Shown here one piece after another: positions 23,354-34,831 of a stretch of DNA of 64,000 nucleotides (position 1 is its first letter; each line of letters opens with the position of its first letter). The translations under genes were made by a program, and so were the position numbers. Under the pieces are notes generated by a model, which was not told where the DNA came from, ran no database searches, and was given only the letters and a program-made list of their open reading frames with translations. The DNA lies in the NCBI RefSeq assembly GCF_003171515.1, contig NC_089392.1, forward strand, positions 930,001-994,000. The letters are read 5' to 3'. The stretch comes from Pyrenophora tritici-repentis. Lineage: Eukaryota > Ascomycota > Dothideomycetes > Pleosporales > Pleosporaceae.

Positions 23354-25358
23354 ATGAAAGAAGATGATGGTAGAGTGGTCCGGAGGTCTTCTGGACACTC
23401 AAACGAACCTGCTATTCAAGTAATATGCTTAGTAAGTGTTTAATGTGCTGCATTCGCGGTCATTAGCCTGTTGGCATGGCTGGCAATACGCCATGTCGCA
23501 AATACTGCATCTTGCTGCGGATACCCCATTTTGGAGCGGAAACTGATTTCAACAGGGCTCTGGGGGTGGACCAAGCGAAGACAACGTCACTGGCTTTCTA
23601 GTAAGGTCGACCGCAACACAGTGGGCGAAAAACTCCGTCATTGCTGTAGATGCAGGTTCCCATCTCGCATCCATCACCCGCATATTAGCGAAGGACTTCC
23701 CGCTCGTCTCCGAACCGGACCCGCCTTTACCGTCATCTCGGAACGGTAACGCCAACAGCAATGGAGCTTACGACCATTCCGAATCGCCGTCGCCAGGTGC
23801 CGCGCCCGTCTCACCTTCAGATGACGAATCCGAGGCTGACACGCCAAACTCTGAGAGAGATCTGCCTGTCACCATCACGACACTCAAGCATGGTGCGTTT
23901 GCGGGTCTGCCGTTTCCGCATCAGAGTGCTAGGGCAAATGCGCTGCATGTTGTAAGGGAACATATATCGACATATCTCATTACACATCCGCATCTCGATC
24001 ACGTGTCAGGCTTCGTTATCAACACAGCAGCTTTTCATAACACGTCGCGACCAAAACGACTAGCAGCGTTACCCTTTACGGTGAATGCCATAAAGATGCA
24101 CATCTTCAACAACGTTATATGGCCAAATCTCACAGACGAAGACGGTGGTGTAGGTCTCGTGACCTTCCAGAGACTTGCAGAAGGCGGTAATATTGCGCTA
24201 GGCGAAGGAAGCGGGAGAGGATTCATCGAAGTATGTGATGGTCTAGAGGTTAAGGGATTCAAAGTAAGCCATGGACATTGCATGCAAGGACCGGGTCATG
24301 TACATCGCGGATCGAATGCCAATCTTCTGGAAACATCGAGCGCACAACACCCAACTTCTGCCCATCAGTTAGACGGCCAAGAGGGTCGCTCCATGAGCTT
24401 CTCGTACACGTCGCAAAGCGCACCTGGTACTCCTGGCTTGAGCGGTGCAGATACAGGCCGACGAGCCAGTGGCACCACCGTCCCACCACCCCAACAATCA
24501 TCCGAAGATCACTGTGTAATCGACTCTACCGCCTACTTCATTCGCACTGAATCGACACCTACTACTCCCAAACGCGAAATCCTCATCTTCGGCGACGTGG
24601 AACCAGACTCTCTATCCCTATCCCCACGCACCTCTCAAATATGGTCCGAAGCCGCGCCCAAGATAGCCTCTGGCATTCTAACCGGCATCTTCATAGAAGT
24701 CTCTTACACAAACGCGCAGTCCGACGCCGTCCTATTCGGCCACCTAGCACCCAGGCATTTGCTCGAGGAACTGTGCGCACTTGGCGACATGGTCAAGGAG
24801 CGCAAGAAGGAGACAGAGCGGGAGAAAGAAGAAAATCGGACAAGAAAGAAGAGAAAGCGAGCCAGTAACACCTTGCAACTGGATGGTCTAGGAGAAAAAG
24901 ACCGCGGCAAACGTCTCGGTGTCCCCAAAGGCATCGACTCCCCCATCTCCTCCACCAACCAAAACATCAATAACATCAGCAACGACGACGACGTCATGAG
25001 CGATTACCCCACATCCCACGGCGACACGGGAACGCATACGCCCAACCCACTCCACTCCTCGCACCACCAACACACCTCTGACCCTCATGCTTCCCACCCT
25101 TCAGCCCCCGCAGCGCTAAACCTCTCGTCCGTATCCGCGGAACACAGCCGCGCCATGCTCTCTGCGGCGTTTGACTCACCGCTGAAAGGCGTAAAAGTGG
25201 TGATTATACATGTCAAAGATACGTTTGCGGATGGGCCGCTGGTCGGCGATCAGATTCTGGAGGAGTTGAGGGAGGGAGAAGCCACATTGCAGGAGCAGGG
25301 TAGGGGGTTGGGTTGTCAGTTTGAAATCAGTGTTGCCGGGGGGAGTTATTGGTTTTAG
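23354..25358 (+). CDS. class II 3',5'-cyclic-nucleotide phosphodiesterase (low-affinity, PDE1 type)
   Basis: Exon 1 (23354-23431) codes for 26 residues ending 'AIQVICL'; after a 124-bp intron exon 2 (23556-25358) continues 'GSGGGPSEDNVTGFLVRS', restoring the signature start of class II phosphodiesterases. 626 residues in all. The metal-binding motif HPHLDH is at about residues 170-175, followed by 'VSGFVINT'; 'VSHGH' and a C-terminal 'KGVKVVIIHVKDTFADGP' complete the fold. Family members hydrolyse cAMP and damp PKA signalling. Two inserts are probably disordered loops: an acidic Ser/Pro stretch after residue ~75 and a Lys/Arg/Glu-rich region plus Asn/His/Ser tract (about 420-520). The basic cluster could serve as a nuclear localisation signal, which is inference. 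Confidence 0.93.
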
Positions 25359-26549
25359 GGTGGGGGCGTTTGACGATGATGATTATAGGAATGGGATAGG
25401 ATGAAATGGGCGGTTGGAAAGGAAAATTTGGGTGATGTAGCGTGTGGGTTTATTTATTTGGCGGAGTTTTTCCCTTTTAGTCATGAGGCTTCGGCCGAAC
25501 GTTTTTGCTATGCGGATTTTTTGTCATGTCATGTCATTTTCATCTTTTTCGGGCGGGTAATTTGGGTTAAGGTATGCAGTGTGGTTAGTGCGGGATGCAC
25601 GGTAGTACTTCGCTGGTTATGTCGACGGCTGTGGCAGGGGAAAAAAGGATAGATTGATGATATTTTGCTTTGGAGATAGACTAACTGACAAAGACATGAT
25701 TGCTCATGCATGAACCTTTTTAAGTCCTCCGCTCCGATATCGGGGCTGCTGTGGTGTATATAAGTTCTGCCCCTCTTCCTGTTGCTTGTCTTCTTCTCTA
25801 CACACATTCATAAATTAAAAAGCTTGTTCTAAAAAGTAATAGAAATTACGCTAATGGAGTTCTTCCACTCTATTTTTCTTCTCTAAAATTCAATATACAA
25901 AACACCGCATATAATGTTTGCCGCTACTTCTCTAAAATAAAGATGATGTGAGGAAGTGGACATGATGGCCTATGTTCCGAGCCTAACACAAACCGTTACT
26001 TCTTACGTCGTATAAGTGTCCAGATATTGTTTCTAAAACAACCGGTACCAAACCGCATGTCTACTTTTTACATTCCTCTAACTTTTCATGAAAAAGCGCG
26101 TGAAGAAGATGGCATGTTTGCTCTAAAAGAATGAGCCTAGATGATGATGTGAGGCTGCGGTGCTCATGAGGTAAAAAATATCGGAAATAGGATCTTAATG
26201 ATCTCATGGATTGAAGCTTTCGAAACAAGTTCGCGATACCTTGGATTAAGGCTTCTGGGTAGGATGTAACAAGGGTATATGCAAACCTGTAATGTGCCGA
26301 AGTGTGGTACCTGGATTTGGTATGGATGTTGAATCGAGTAGGATATTCACATGAACGAAATGGTTTCCGGAAAAGAAAACGGTGGAGATGATGTTATTGA
26401 GCAGTGTTCATTTGACCCCTAAAGTTCATTAAAACAGCTAATGTGTCATATCGTCGACGACTCGCATGAGTGCAGATGCTCAGCTCCTCATCGTCATATC
26501 TGCAGTCCAGATGTGATCCATCTCCAGGTAACTTGCCCAGTAAATCGAA
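25359..26549. other. convergent intergenic region
   Basis: 3' ends of the PDE gene (+) and the next gene (-) face each other. AT-rich at 25800-26100. No coding frame or repeat recognised. Confidence 0.5.
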
Positions 26550-28280
26550 TCACTCATACTCACTATCAGAGTCATCACCCGCATCCCCTCCACGTTTCAC
26601 ACGCTTCGCCCCACTTATCTCCCCATCCCCACCAAACCCCCTCTTCCCATCAAACTCCTCCAGCATCATCGCCTCAAAGTCATCCACGTCATCCAGCTCA
26701 GCCGCATCACCATTCATCTCCCTACGCTCACCATCACTATCATCGTCGTCGCCTCCTCCATCAACAACCCCATTCTTCCACCCCCAAGCCTTCTCGCGGT
26801 AACAAGGCAAGTCATACTTGCTATGCTCATGATACCGCTTACACCACGCGCCCTCGGTGCTCTCTTCAATCTTGAGCGTAAGGTTGCGCCGCAGCATACG
26901 TAGACCAGTTTGCATAACATTGAACACAAGCTCAGCATGTAATCCCACGCCCGTGTTCACAGTCGCCGCCATAATCTTCTCCGTCTTATCGCCGCCAAGA
27001 GCCAGTGCATCAGCCCACAGCATGCGCGCGCCGCACTTGGTGTCTGTGTGCTTGTACAATATGTTTAGCAGATTAGGGTGGACGGCTGTGACATCGGCAT
27101 CGAGCTCGGGGTCCGCAATGGTGAGCTCGTAGTCCTTTGGATTGAGGTCGAATTCCGAAAATATTTTTTTACCGCGTTTCCACGCTTCCTTGGCTTTGCG
27201 CTTCCGTCCTTCGAGCACTTTGTTGTGGCGCCATGTTGCGTCTTTGGAGTCGCTGCGCTGGTCTTTGTCTCGTAGTTCGTGGAAAGCGCGCATCCAGGTG
27301 TCGGCGATGACATCGCATAGGTCCCATTCTTTTTGCTGGTAGGCGAGGAGGTAGATTTGCACGAGGGATTTGGCACTGTAGGGCTGGGGGAGCTCGGGGT
27401 TTTGCGCGTTGGTGAGGCAGGGGAGGTCGAGGTGGATCTTTGTGGTGCGTTTGAGGGCGTCGAAGATTTGGTATGCGTCGCCGGTTTCGGGTACGTAGGT
27501 GGGTGGTTCTTGATGGCTTGGATGTGCTTGCGGTGTGTTGGGGACTGGGACATATTCTTTGTCAATCTTTGGTAGAGGCGTGTTCCAGGATGCCTCAGTC
27601 TGGGGACGACGGATAGCTCTTGGAGTTGACTGCTGCTGTGATGACAGGCTTGCCTTTCCGTGGTGTGACTCGTAACCTCAAAAATTCTGTCAGTGGTCTG
27701 TATATCCGGATTTATGCAAGGGGATTGTCTTACTTGAGTCGCTCGCTGAGTTGACTCCATCATCTACACGATCAGAGCTCTGGTCGATCGTGTAGCTGCT
27801 ATCCTGCACATCATCAAAGTGTAGTGGTTGTTTGACGGTTCGCCCAGTGCGGGTCGTGAACGGTGTCGGAGTATACTGTGGAAGCTCATCTGTATCGTTA
27901 TGCTGCGCAGTGACGGCCGGTTTGGGGTCCTCAGCCTCAGTGAGCGCCTTCGTGTTGAGCTTGAGCTTCAACATGGGCTTTGGCGCACTCTGTGCAGCTT
28001 TGGACCGTGGTGTCGCTGACTTTGATGACCTGCCTCGGGCACTACCACCTGCAGGGTTTCGTCCCCTCGGTGCAGATGACATGGTCTTCTGTCTGTTCTT
28101 TGGCGCGATGCTGGATGCTGCGAGTCCGTGGGGTGTGGTTGAGGCGCTGTTCTGACCCTGTGGTTGAGCTTGCGAGTGGAGCGGCTGAGAAGTCGTTAAT
28201 GAAGCTCCTAAGTCGAAGGGAAACACGTAGGGAGAAGGTTCATTGGGCGCTACATTGCGCATTGGTGGATAGGGCGCCAT
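26550..28280 (-). CDS. conserved-looking hypothetical protein with basic/acidic low-complexity ends
   Basis: Two exons, 28280-27734 and 27676-26550 (57-bp intron, 'cactgac' branch site), 557 residues. Residues 1-240 are Ser/Pro/Thr/Ala-rich with basic patches ('GRNPAGGSARGRSSKS'). The middle is helical and well ordered ('KSLVQIYLLAYQQKEWDLCD', 'VIADTWMRAFHELRDKDQ', 'LEGRKRKAKEAWKRGKKIF', 'VHPNLLNILYKHTDTKCGAR'). The C-terminus is very acidic (runs of Asp/Glu) with a late 'GAKRVKRGG'. The composition suggests a nuclear protein. I do not recognise the domain. Confidence 0.8.
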
Positions 28281-28649
28281 TGCGCACGAGGGTGTGTAAA
28301 TGACAGAGGGACAGAGAAAGGATACTAACAGAGAGAAAATTTAGAGGTTGAATTCAAGAGCACTGAGGTGGGTAGTGGCAAGTTAATAATACAAGAAGTT
28401 GGGGCTCGCCCAGGTGAAAGTGAGTGAGTGAAAGTGAGTGAGAGCTCCCTTGGCGAATGACATTCACCAACATGACACAATAAGAAGAAGAACGTAAGAT
28501 AAAATATAGAACTTGACATACTGCACATTGCTGATTACACTTTACGTCATGATCTAGAGAAATCTTTCAGTTGCTTACTGTCCAGCAAAAACGACGCGAA
28601 AGTGAGAAAGAATACTGACTTGCAAAAACGATGAGTAGCAATGCGGCGT
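28281..28649. other. intergenic, no gene seen
   Basis: Promoter region of the preceding minus-strand gene and 3' flank of the kinase locus. A short 'gtgagtga' tandem lies near 28420-28442. Confidence 0.5.
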
Positions 28650-29971
28650 CTATGGCGAAAAAGAGGCGCTAGCGATGGTTTGAGAAGCCCTAACCTGTTC
28701 TTCCGCATCCATAAGGGGTATTAATCCCATGGCCACCTCTAACATTTCGCAGCTCTGTTGTTTGTCTGCGCAACACGCCATGCCATCGAACACCTGCTTG
28801 AAGACATCAGAATCAGTAACACCTGTCCCATCCTCCCCACTCTCGGGAACCATATCCAGCAAATCTCGTCGAACAGAATCGAGAAGATATTCGCGACCTC
28901 CTCGAGTACAGGAAGGAAGAGATGCAGTTGGCTTGCAGTGATGCGGGTTCGGTGATCCGTATCCAGAGCGCGCATGATGACGTAGTTGAGCAACCTACTG
29001 TACACCATCGACTTGGTGTCCGACGGATTATCAGTGCGCGTCCGCGTAACTGGATTGAAAGCCATCAAGAAGCACATGTCCTTATAAATGCCAATGTATT
29101 CTATTCCTACAGGGACGCACAGATTGGTCTCGAACCACTCGTTGATGTCGATATTCGGACTCTCCCGAACCTCTATGGGCAGGTATCCCACTGCAAGCTC
29201 ATGGACCATACACCCCAGCGCCCATACATCGGACTCAGGGCCATGGTGATATGATGCCTCAGGTGGCTGCCAGCCGAACGTACCCATGTGGCCCAACGGG
29301 ATCCTAGGTGAAGGTTTGATAGCCGCAGCTCCAAAGTCAGCAATCTTTGGCAGAGGATACTCCTCTCCCTTGGGAGGAGTAATCAGTAGAATGTTTGCGA
29401 GTTTGATATCGCCATGGAATACACCACGCTCGTGCAAGAAGGCGACGCCGGAGGCAACGTGTTTAAGCGAATGCCAGATAAACATCTCGGGAACACGGCC
29501 TTAGAAGCTAGTCGCATAGTTCAGCATGTCACCCACAGGGCAATACTCAAAGACAATCTTCAGAGGTTGACGGAGATATGTATGGTATCGAACGATGTTC
29601 GGATGATGGCCCAGGTACTTCAAGACTGCCACTTCGTTGGGTGTTGACTTTGTATCGTGGTTGACCGTTTTGAAAGCCACTATTTTACCAGATCGTATGT
29701 CAGTATAGAGCCCTACGTCACCGTTCGCTCCAGAACCTAGATGGCGGATAAGAGAGTATCGATCGTGTTGCTCAAGATCATGGTAACTACCATCAGTGTT
29801 AGCGTTTGACTTGTTCTTGCCGCCGTTACCGAGGTTAAGTTTTCCCATTGCCAGCACAACATTTCCAGCGGCTTTACCGAGCTTCTTGAAATGTGCTGAT
29901 TCATGACGCGTTTCGTTCGATGATAATCCAAAGTTCTTGGCAGAACGTCGGAGGCGCTGAAGAATTCCCAT
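28650..29971 (-). pseudogene. Ser/Thr protein kinase interrupted by an in-frame stop and an apparent frame shift
   Basis: From ATG 29971 the frame gives 'MGILQRLRRSAKNFGL', then a kinase N-lobe: Gly loop 'LGSGANGDVG', catalytic Lys in 'IVAFKTV', hinge 'IVFEYCPVGDMLNY'. TAA at 29503-29501 then stops it, but the same frame continues at once with 'GRVPEMFIWHSLKHV', catalytic loop 'FHGDIKLANILL' (HGD in place of HRD; Asp, Lys and Asn kept), 'IADFGAA' and 'GTFGWQPPEA'. Near 28865 the sensible frame shifts by one base to 'LDMVPESGEDGTG' and ends at 28650. A 68-bp intron with a weak donor could explain the shift, but no plausible intron removes the stop; the only in-phase GT..AG candidate is 33 bp and would delete conserved residues. 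One C-to-T change (CAA to TAA) would account for it. Could also be a base error, readthrough or RNA editing. Confidence 0.7.
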
Positions 29972-30278
29972 GATTTCTGTTAGCACGAAAATCGGTTTTG
30001 GTAGTGTGAATCGATTTGAACATGTAAGTGAACAGAGAATGCTGGTTGAGTTCGAATAGCAAGGGCTGAAAGATGATTACATATTGTATTAGTTTATCCT
30101 GGCCCCCGATGTCACTGCATAACATTGCTGTGAGAACAATGTTATTACTCAACTAATAGTATAGTTAAATTTGATATGTCAAAATCACGATTGGATTTTA
30201 TGCCTGTGTGGGGTTGATACACAGTGCACACTTCGTTGCACAGTGTGAGAACTATGGCTATGAAGTTCCGGCAACAGC

Positions 30279-32094
30279 CTATCTACTGCTCCGCCTCTCT
30301 TCGAGAACTAGAGGAAGTGGTTGAAGATGTAATGTAAAACAGTCGGCTTGGTTTTCGATAAAGTCACAGCACGCCGCTTCTTTACCAGGCGCGAAGGATA
30401 CCGTAAATCGTTTGAAGACCATGGCAACAACCATACGTAATTGCAGCATTGCCAGTGGCTTCCCAGCGCAACTGTATGCCCCGTATCCAAAGGGTATAAA
30501 TGCATCTTTTCGGAGAATAAGCTTGGGCTGGGTAGACCAACGTTCAGGGATGAAATCGTTCGGATAAACAAACGCGCGTGGATCTATGTTGTCAGCTCGG
30601 TCCTTGCAATGTAAGATATGAGAAGAGTAGTACCTCTTTGTAGCGAATATGTCGGCGTTGTTACATTCATATTTCCTGGAATGTATCTGCCAGCAATCAT
30701 GGCACCTTGTGGAGGTGTCAAACGCTGAAGACCCGAGGGCACTGGCGGATACAGCCTCAACGTCTCATTGATGATGCCTGTCAAGTAGGATTTGTTGACC
30801 AAGTACTGATCATCGATGATACCACCTAGGGATGGCAAGTCCGAGAGCTCACTGTAAAGTTTTACCTGAATTTCGGGGTATCGGCAGAGCAGATAGCAAA
30901 CATTTGCCACTGTGATTGCGTTTGTGTCGGCGCCGGCAACTACGGCCAACTTAGCCTCGCTGAGTGTGTTGTTCTGGAAGCCGCTGGACTGCGAAAGATA
31001 GGTATAGATGTCAAAAGTATTAGTTTGCATCTATACGCGTCAGCAGACAATATACGAAGCAATCTAACTGGCATACCTTGCTGCGTGCATGGAGTGCGGC
31101 ATCGTACCATATATCCCTGTCTCTTTTACTGTTCCGAAGCTTTCGCAAACCCCTAACAAAATGAAGTATGGGCATGTTTATCAAGAAAAATCCAAGCGCT
31201 TTGTGTCCTTTGAGGAAGTCCGCCACTATTGGACTTCTTTGTTTCGTAGTCAGGTTGTCAAAAGACTTTCCAAACGTCAAGTCAGATATAACATCGAAAA
31301 AGAGTTCCAAAAAAGTTCCGCTGACATCTATCGGCTTCCTAGAGGCTGCATGTTTGGCGAATATGCTCATGGCAATTGCGTAATGCGTAGTAAGTCGTGG
31401 TAAATACCCCTGCAGCACTCCCATGACTTAACTTAAGGTCCATGTTCTACAAATTTTTTGCTCACCTGTTGTCTGGAAGGCTCTATCCCAGTACTTCCGT
31501 TGCTCTCTATGCAGATCGTGGTCGCGGATGAACTGCAAGGTATGCAAAGGATAAGTCTGATCATAAAACTCGCCTTTTCTCATTTTGGTCCTAGGTCCAT
31601 GAACATCAACAATCGCATCTGAGTGGCATATAGATATCTCCCTAGGTCCTATAGAACGTCAGTTACATCAGGATAGGACCACGTCTTCACTCACGAATTC
31701 GTACAAAGTCCCCATACTGATCGTGTAGACTGCGCAACTTAACGTAGAAGTTGAGATTCGGAATGTTCTGTTTAAAAAGCCATAGGCTTGTTACTCGAGC
31801 AGCTACCGGTCCCGGGAATGACTTTAGAGGGTGCAGGATTGTTCGGTATACGGTCATTGAGCTGAAGAGGCCACCGAGAAGAAAGATGTTGTAGGCGCTC
31901 GCTACGGCGAGAGCTGCCCAAGATCGATCTCCAACGTAAGCAAGGACAATGGCCAGAATCAAGTAAGATGCGAAAAAAGAGCTGAAGATGCTGATTGTTC
32001 GTCGATCCCACTCATAGTTGGAGAAGACGATTGCGTGAAGCAGAACACCAGTAAGGAAAGCGACAATGAGATTATAGTCATCGTTGTGAAACAT
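30279..32094 (-). CDS. cytochrome P450 monooxygenase
   Basis: Five exons, 32094-31695, 31648-31466, 31417-31077, 31030-30634 and 30583-30279, with four introns of 46-50 bp, all in phase, give 541 residues. The N-terminus has about three hydrophobic spans before 'LKSFPGPVAARVTSLW', more than the usual single ER anchor. Oxygen-binding I helix 'AGADT' at about 340-344, K-helix ExxR ('ETLR') at 397-400, 'PERW' clade motif, and haem loop 'FGYGAYSCAGKPLA' with the thiolate Cys near 479. All core motifs are intact. The layout resembles fungal P450s annotated as benzoate-4-hydroxylase- or tryprostatin hydroxylase-like, but the substrate cannot be told. Divergent from the GAL80-like oxidoreductase gene. 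Confidence 0.93.
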
Positions 32095-32793
32095 CTTGAC
32101 GTTCCTGATTGCGAGATGTACTCAGGCTTGGATCATACCTGTTGATACGGCTAAGGTATCGGAATCACCTTCATTGCAACGAGTTGAAAATGATTGTGAT
32201 TGTTTTTGTTGTTCTATGGAGGTGGAGGGAGGTCGGCAGTAAGGCAGCAGCCAGAGCTCGGACCACACGGCTTAGTCTGCCGTATAATCCAAGCTCGTGC
32301 ATGCAGCAACCAGCTGCCTTATCTACCGCAGGTTCGATTCCCAACAATACCGTCCACGCCTCTGCGTTGGATGCCTGAACCCTGCTCACATGTCAGTATT
32401 TCCGGTTATCTCTATTTCCGGAACTCGTATGAGCCCCTGTTCCCACCACGCCTCTTCCCGGATTTTCTCGAATACTTGACTTCCCATTAAGATTTCCAAA
32501 CAACTGTTCTGTTTCGTGAAATTGGACAGCTACTTAAGAGATGTAATGGACGAAACGCGGGGGTGGACGAAAACCGGAATGCCAGCTAGCCAATCAGCGT
32601 CGGGACCATCACCCACCTGATCGGGTTATTGTTCCGCTTTTGCGGAGTACATATGCGGAGTGAAGTACGTAGGCATATGTACCATTGCTTACCAATAGAT
32701 CAATATATCAGTGACCATTCCTGCTCTCGTAGATATTCAGACGGTTGTCCAACTCTTAAGTGTTAAGCGAATCGCGACTTTCCTCAATACATC
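32095..32793. promoter_or_regulatory. divergent promoter region of P450 and oxidoreductase genes
   Basis: 699 bp between the two start codons. Contains a CCAAT box at 32590-32594 and the inverted repeat at 32647-32682 listed separately. No gene seen. Confidence 0.5.
32647..32682. promoter_or_regulatory. perfect 10-bp inverted repeat, candidate operator
   Basis: GTACATATGC (32647-32656) and GCATATGTAC (32673-32682) are exact reverse complements 16 bp apart. They overlap a direct repeat TGCGGAGT (32641-32648 and 32654-32661). The site is about 110 bp upstream of the oxidoreductase start and inside the region shared with the P450 gene. Binding by a dimeric regulator is inferred. Confidence 0.4.
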
Positions 32794-33964
32794 ATGTCAG
32801 ACTCACAGAAGCGCATTGGGCTAATCGGCCTTTCCGCGAAAGGGTTGGTGCCTACCCTAGGTAGGAACATATCACAGCACCAAGTAACTGACAGCTGATA
32901 GTTCTTGGGCAACCCGCTCCCACCTGCCATACCTGCAGGGAACCTCCCACTACAAGATCACAGCTCTTCAGAACAGCTCAGAAGCCTCTGCCCAAGCAGC
33001 AGCGAAGAAGTACTCCTTAGATGGGGTTGCAACCTACGACAATCCAGCATCAATCGCAAAAGATCCAAATGTCGATATTGTAGCTGTCAGCGTTAATGTG
33101 CCTCAGCACTACGACCTCATTCGCCCTGCGCTTGAAGCAGGCAAAGACGTCTTTTGTGAATGGCCTCTGGCTCGTGACCTAGCTGAGGCCAAAGAACTAA
33201 CGCAATTGGCGAAAGAGAAGGGTGTGAAGACCATGGTTGGATTGCAGGCTCGCCAGAGCCCGTCCATCATAAAAGCAAAGGAGATTATCGCTTCTGGAAA
33301 ACTAGGAAAGATCCTAGGAACGACCATGTTCGGTCATGGTCTCATCTTCGGTGGTGTCATCCAGGAAAGCTTCATCTACGGCCTACCAATCGAAGCAGGC
33401 GCAAACCTTCTCACCATACCATTTGGCCATGCTGTAGATGCACTATGCTACGTCCTGAACACTGAGCTCAAAGACGTCTCGGCCACGCTCAAAAACAACT
33501 ATCCCGAGATTATGCTCATAGACGATGCCTACAAGCCCATTGAGCTCAAGAAGAAGACGGCGCACGACTTTGTCAGCATGAATGCCACCCTCATCAATGG
33601 CGGCGGCAGCGTCGACGTAACTTACGCGCCGGGTTTATCTCGCACCGGCCGCGACTTTTGCTGGGAAATCATCGGTTCAGAAGGTACTTTAATACTCGAA
33701 GGACCAAAGATGGGCGGTCACGTGCAAATGTTCCAACCCACCGTCAAGCTTGCCATGGGGCAGGCAGAGGAAGCAGAAGAAGTCGAAGTCGAAAAGGCTG
33801 CCGACACGGCTTTCAACGTGGGCAAGGCGTGGGATGCTTGGAGTGGCGTAGGACTTGACAAAGGGTACAGTGTTACGACCTGGGAACAGGCACTTGTAAG
33901 ACACGGGATGATCGATGCCATTTATTGCAGTGCAGAGAAAGGCACACGTGAAAACTATGTGTAG
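32794..33964 (+). CDS. Gfo/Idh/MocA-family oxidoreductase, GAL80-like
   Basis: Exon 1 (32794-32843) codes for 'MSDSQKRIGLIGLSAK' and, after a 58-bp intron, exon 2 (32902-33964) continues 'GSWATRSHLPYL'; 370 residues. The N-terminal Rossmann fold binds NAD(P) ('IGLIGLSAKGSWA'), followed by 'VDIVAVSVNVPQHY' and 'AGKDVFCEWPLARDLAEAKE', where EWP replaces the EKP of catalytic dehydrogenases, as in Gal80-type proteins. The C-terminal alpha/beta domain includes 'LLTIPFGHAVDALCYVL'. It could be a sugar- or metabolite-sensing regulator or a dehydrogenase. Loss of the EKP lysine favours non-catalytic or altered chemistry. Confidence 0.88.
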
Positions 33965-34831
33965 TATGTATTATTGAAGGAAAACATACCGGTAGAGAGC
34001 GGACCGGATATTGCCGGATTCGGTTAGCGCGGGGATCGCGGAAGTGGCGTCCCGACATCTGCATCGAAAACACAAAATTTCTCTTCCACATCATTCCGCC
34101 TCCATGCTGTTCTCCATCCCGTCAGCAGTGAGCACAAACTTCCTGCATGTCATCTTCCAAAAAACCCTGATCCCAGCTCCGCTATATGGCGGAGGTGTCA
34201 GCACTTAGTGTTAGCATGAACAAAGAGTTCCCGCTCGGGAAAGCCAAGGCAAAGGCTTGGCCCTCGCTTCCACTTTTCGTTACGTTATAGTTTAGAAAGT
34301 TTGGGTCGATCATTTAGTCAAAGAGCTTGGAAACCGTGATGTCACTTTGTTGTCCTTGCCGCCGCTTGGTCATGGGTCATAAAACTTCGTCGCTGTGGTT
34401 GTTGGCGCCATGGGTCTTTTTCTTTACTCAGGGTGTGTCATCACAGTACACCAAGACTACGCCAGCGACCGTTGGCCATTTGACAGAAAGCTTGTTTACG
34501 TGAGAAGCTTCTTACTAAGCTGAAACTACTACTGGAAAGGGTAGCAGATAGTTCTCGAGGGTGTGTAACGGGTGATAGCTAGCAGCTGCGGCAATTTCCC
34601 GTACCAAAGTCATCTGAGCAATATTGAGCCCATAGGAAGCGATGATTGTTTTGGGCTAAGGGGATTGCGTGCTTTCACTCTTGGACCCTGTTGTTTACGC
34701 GCCTTCCGCCTCTTCAACACCTAACGGAGGGGGGTTAGCTACGAACACTACCTCAAGTGCAAGAGCTAAACCCACCGGACCACTTCTTCCCCGCTCCACC
34801 TGGGCACTCAACTGCGTCCACTCATCGCACC
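33965..34831. other. intergenic, no gene seen
   Basis: 3' flank of the oxidoreductase and promoter of the MFS gene. Nothing further recognised. Confidence 0.5.

Noticed and set aside
29501..29540. 33-37 bp intron removing the kinase TAA
   Set aside because: Shorter than any other intron here (46 bp or more); it would delete conserved hinge residues 'GDMLNY' and lacks a branch site.
32270..32350. tRNA-like GGTTCGATTCC loop
   Set aside because: The flanking bases do not form a T stem, and no acceptor, D or anticodon stem could be built.
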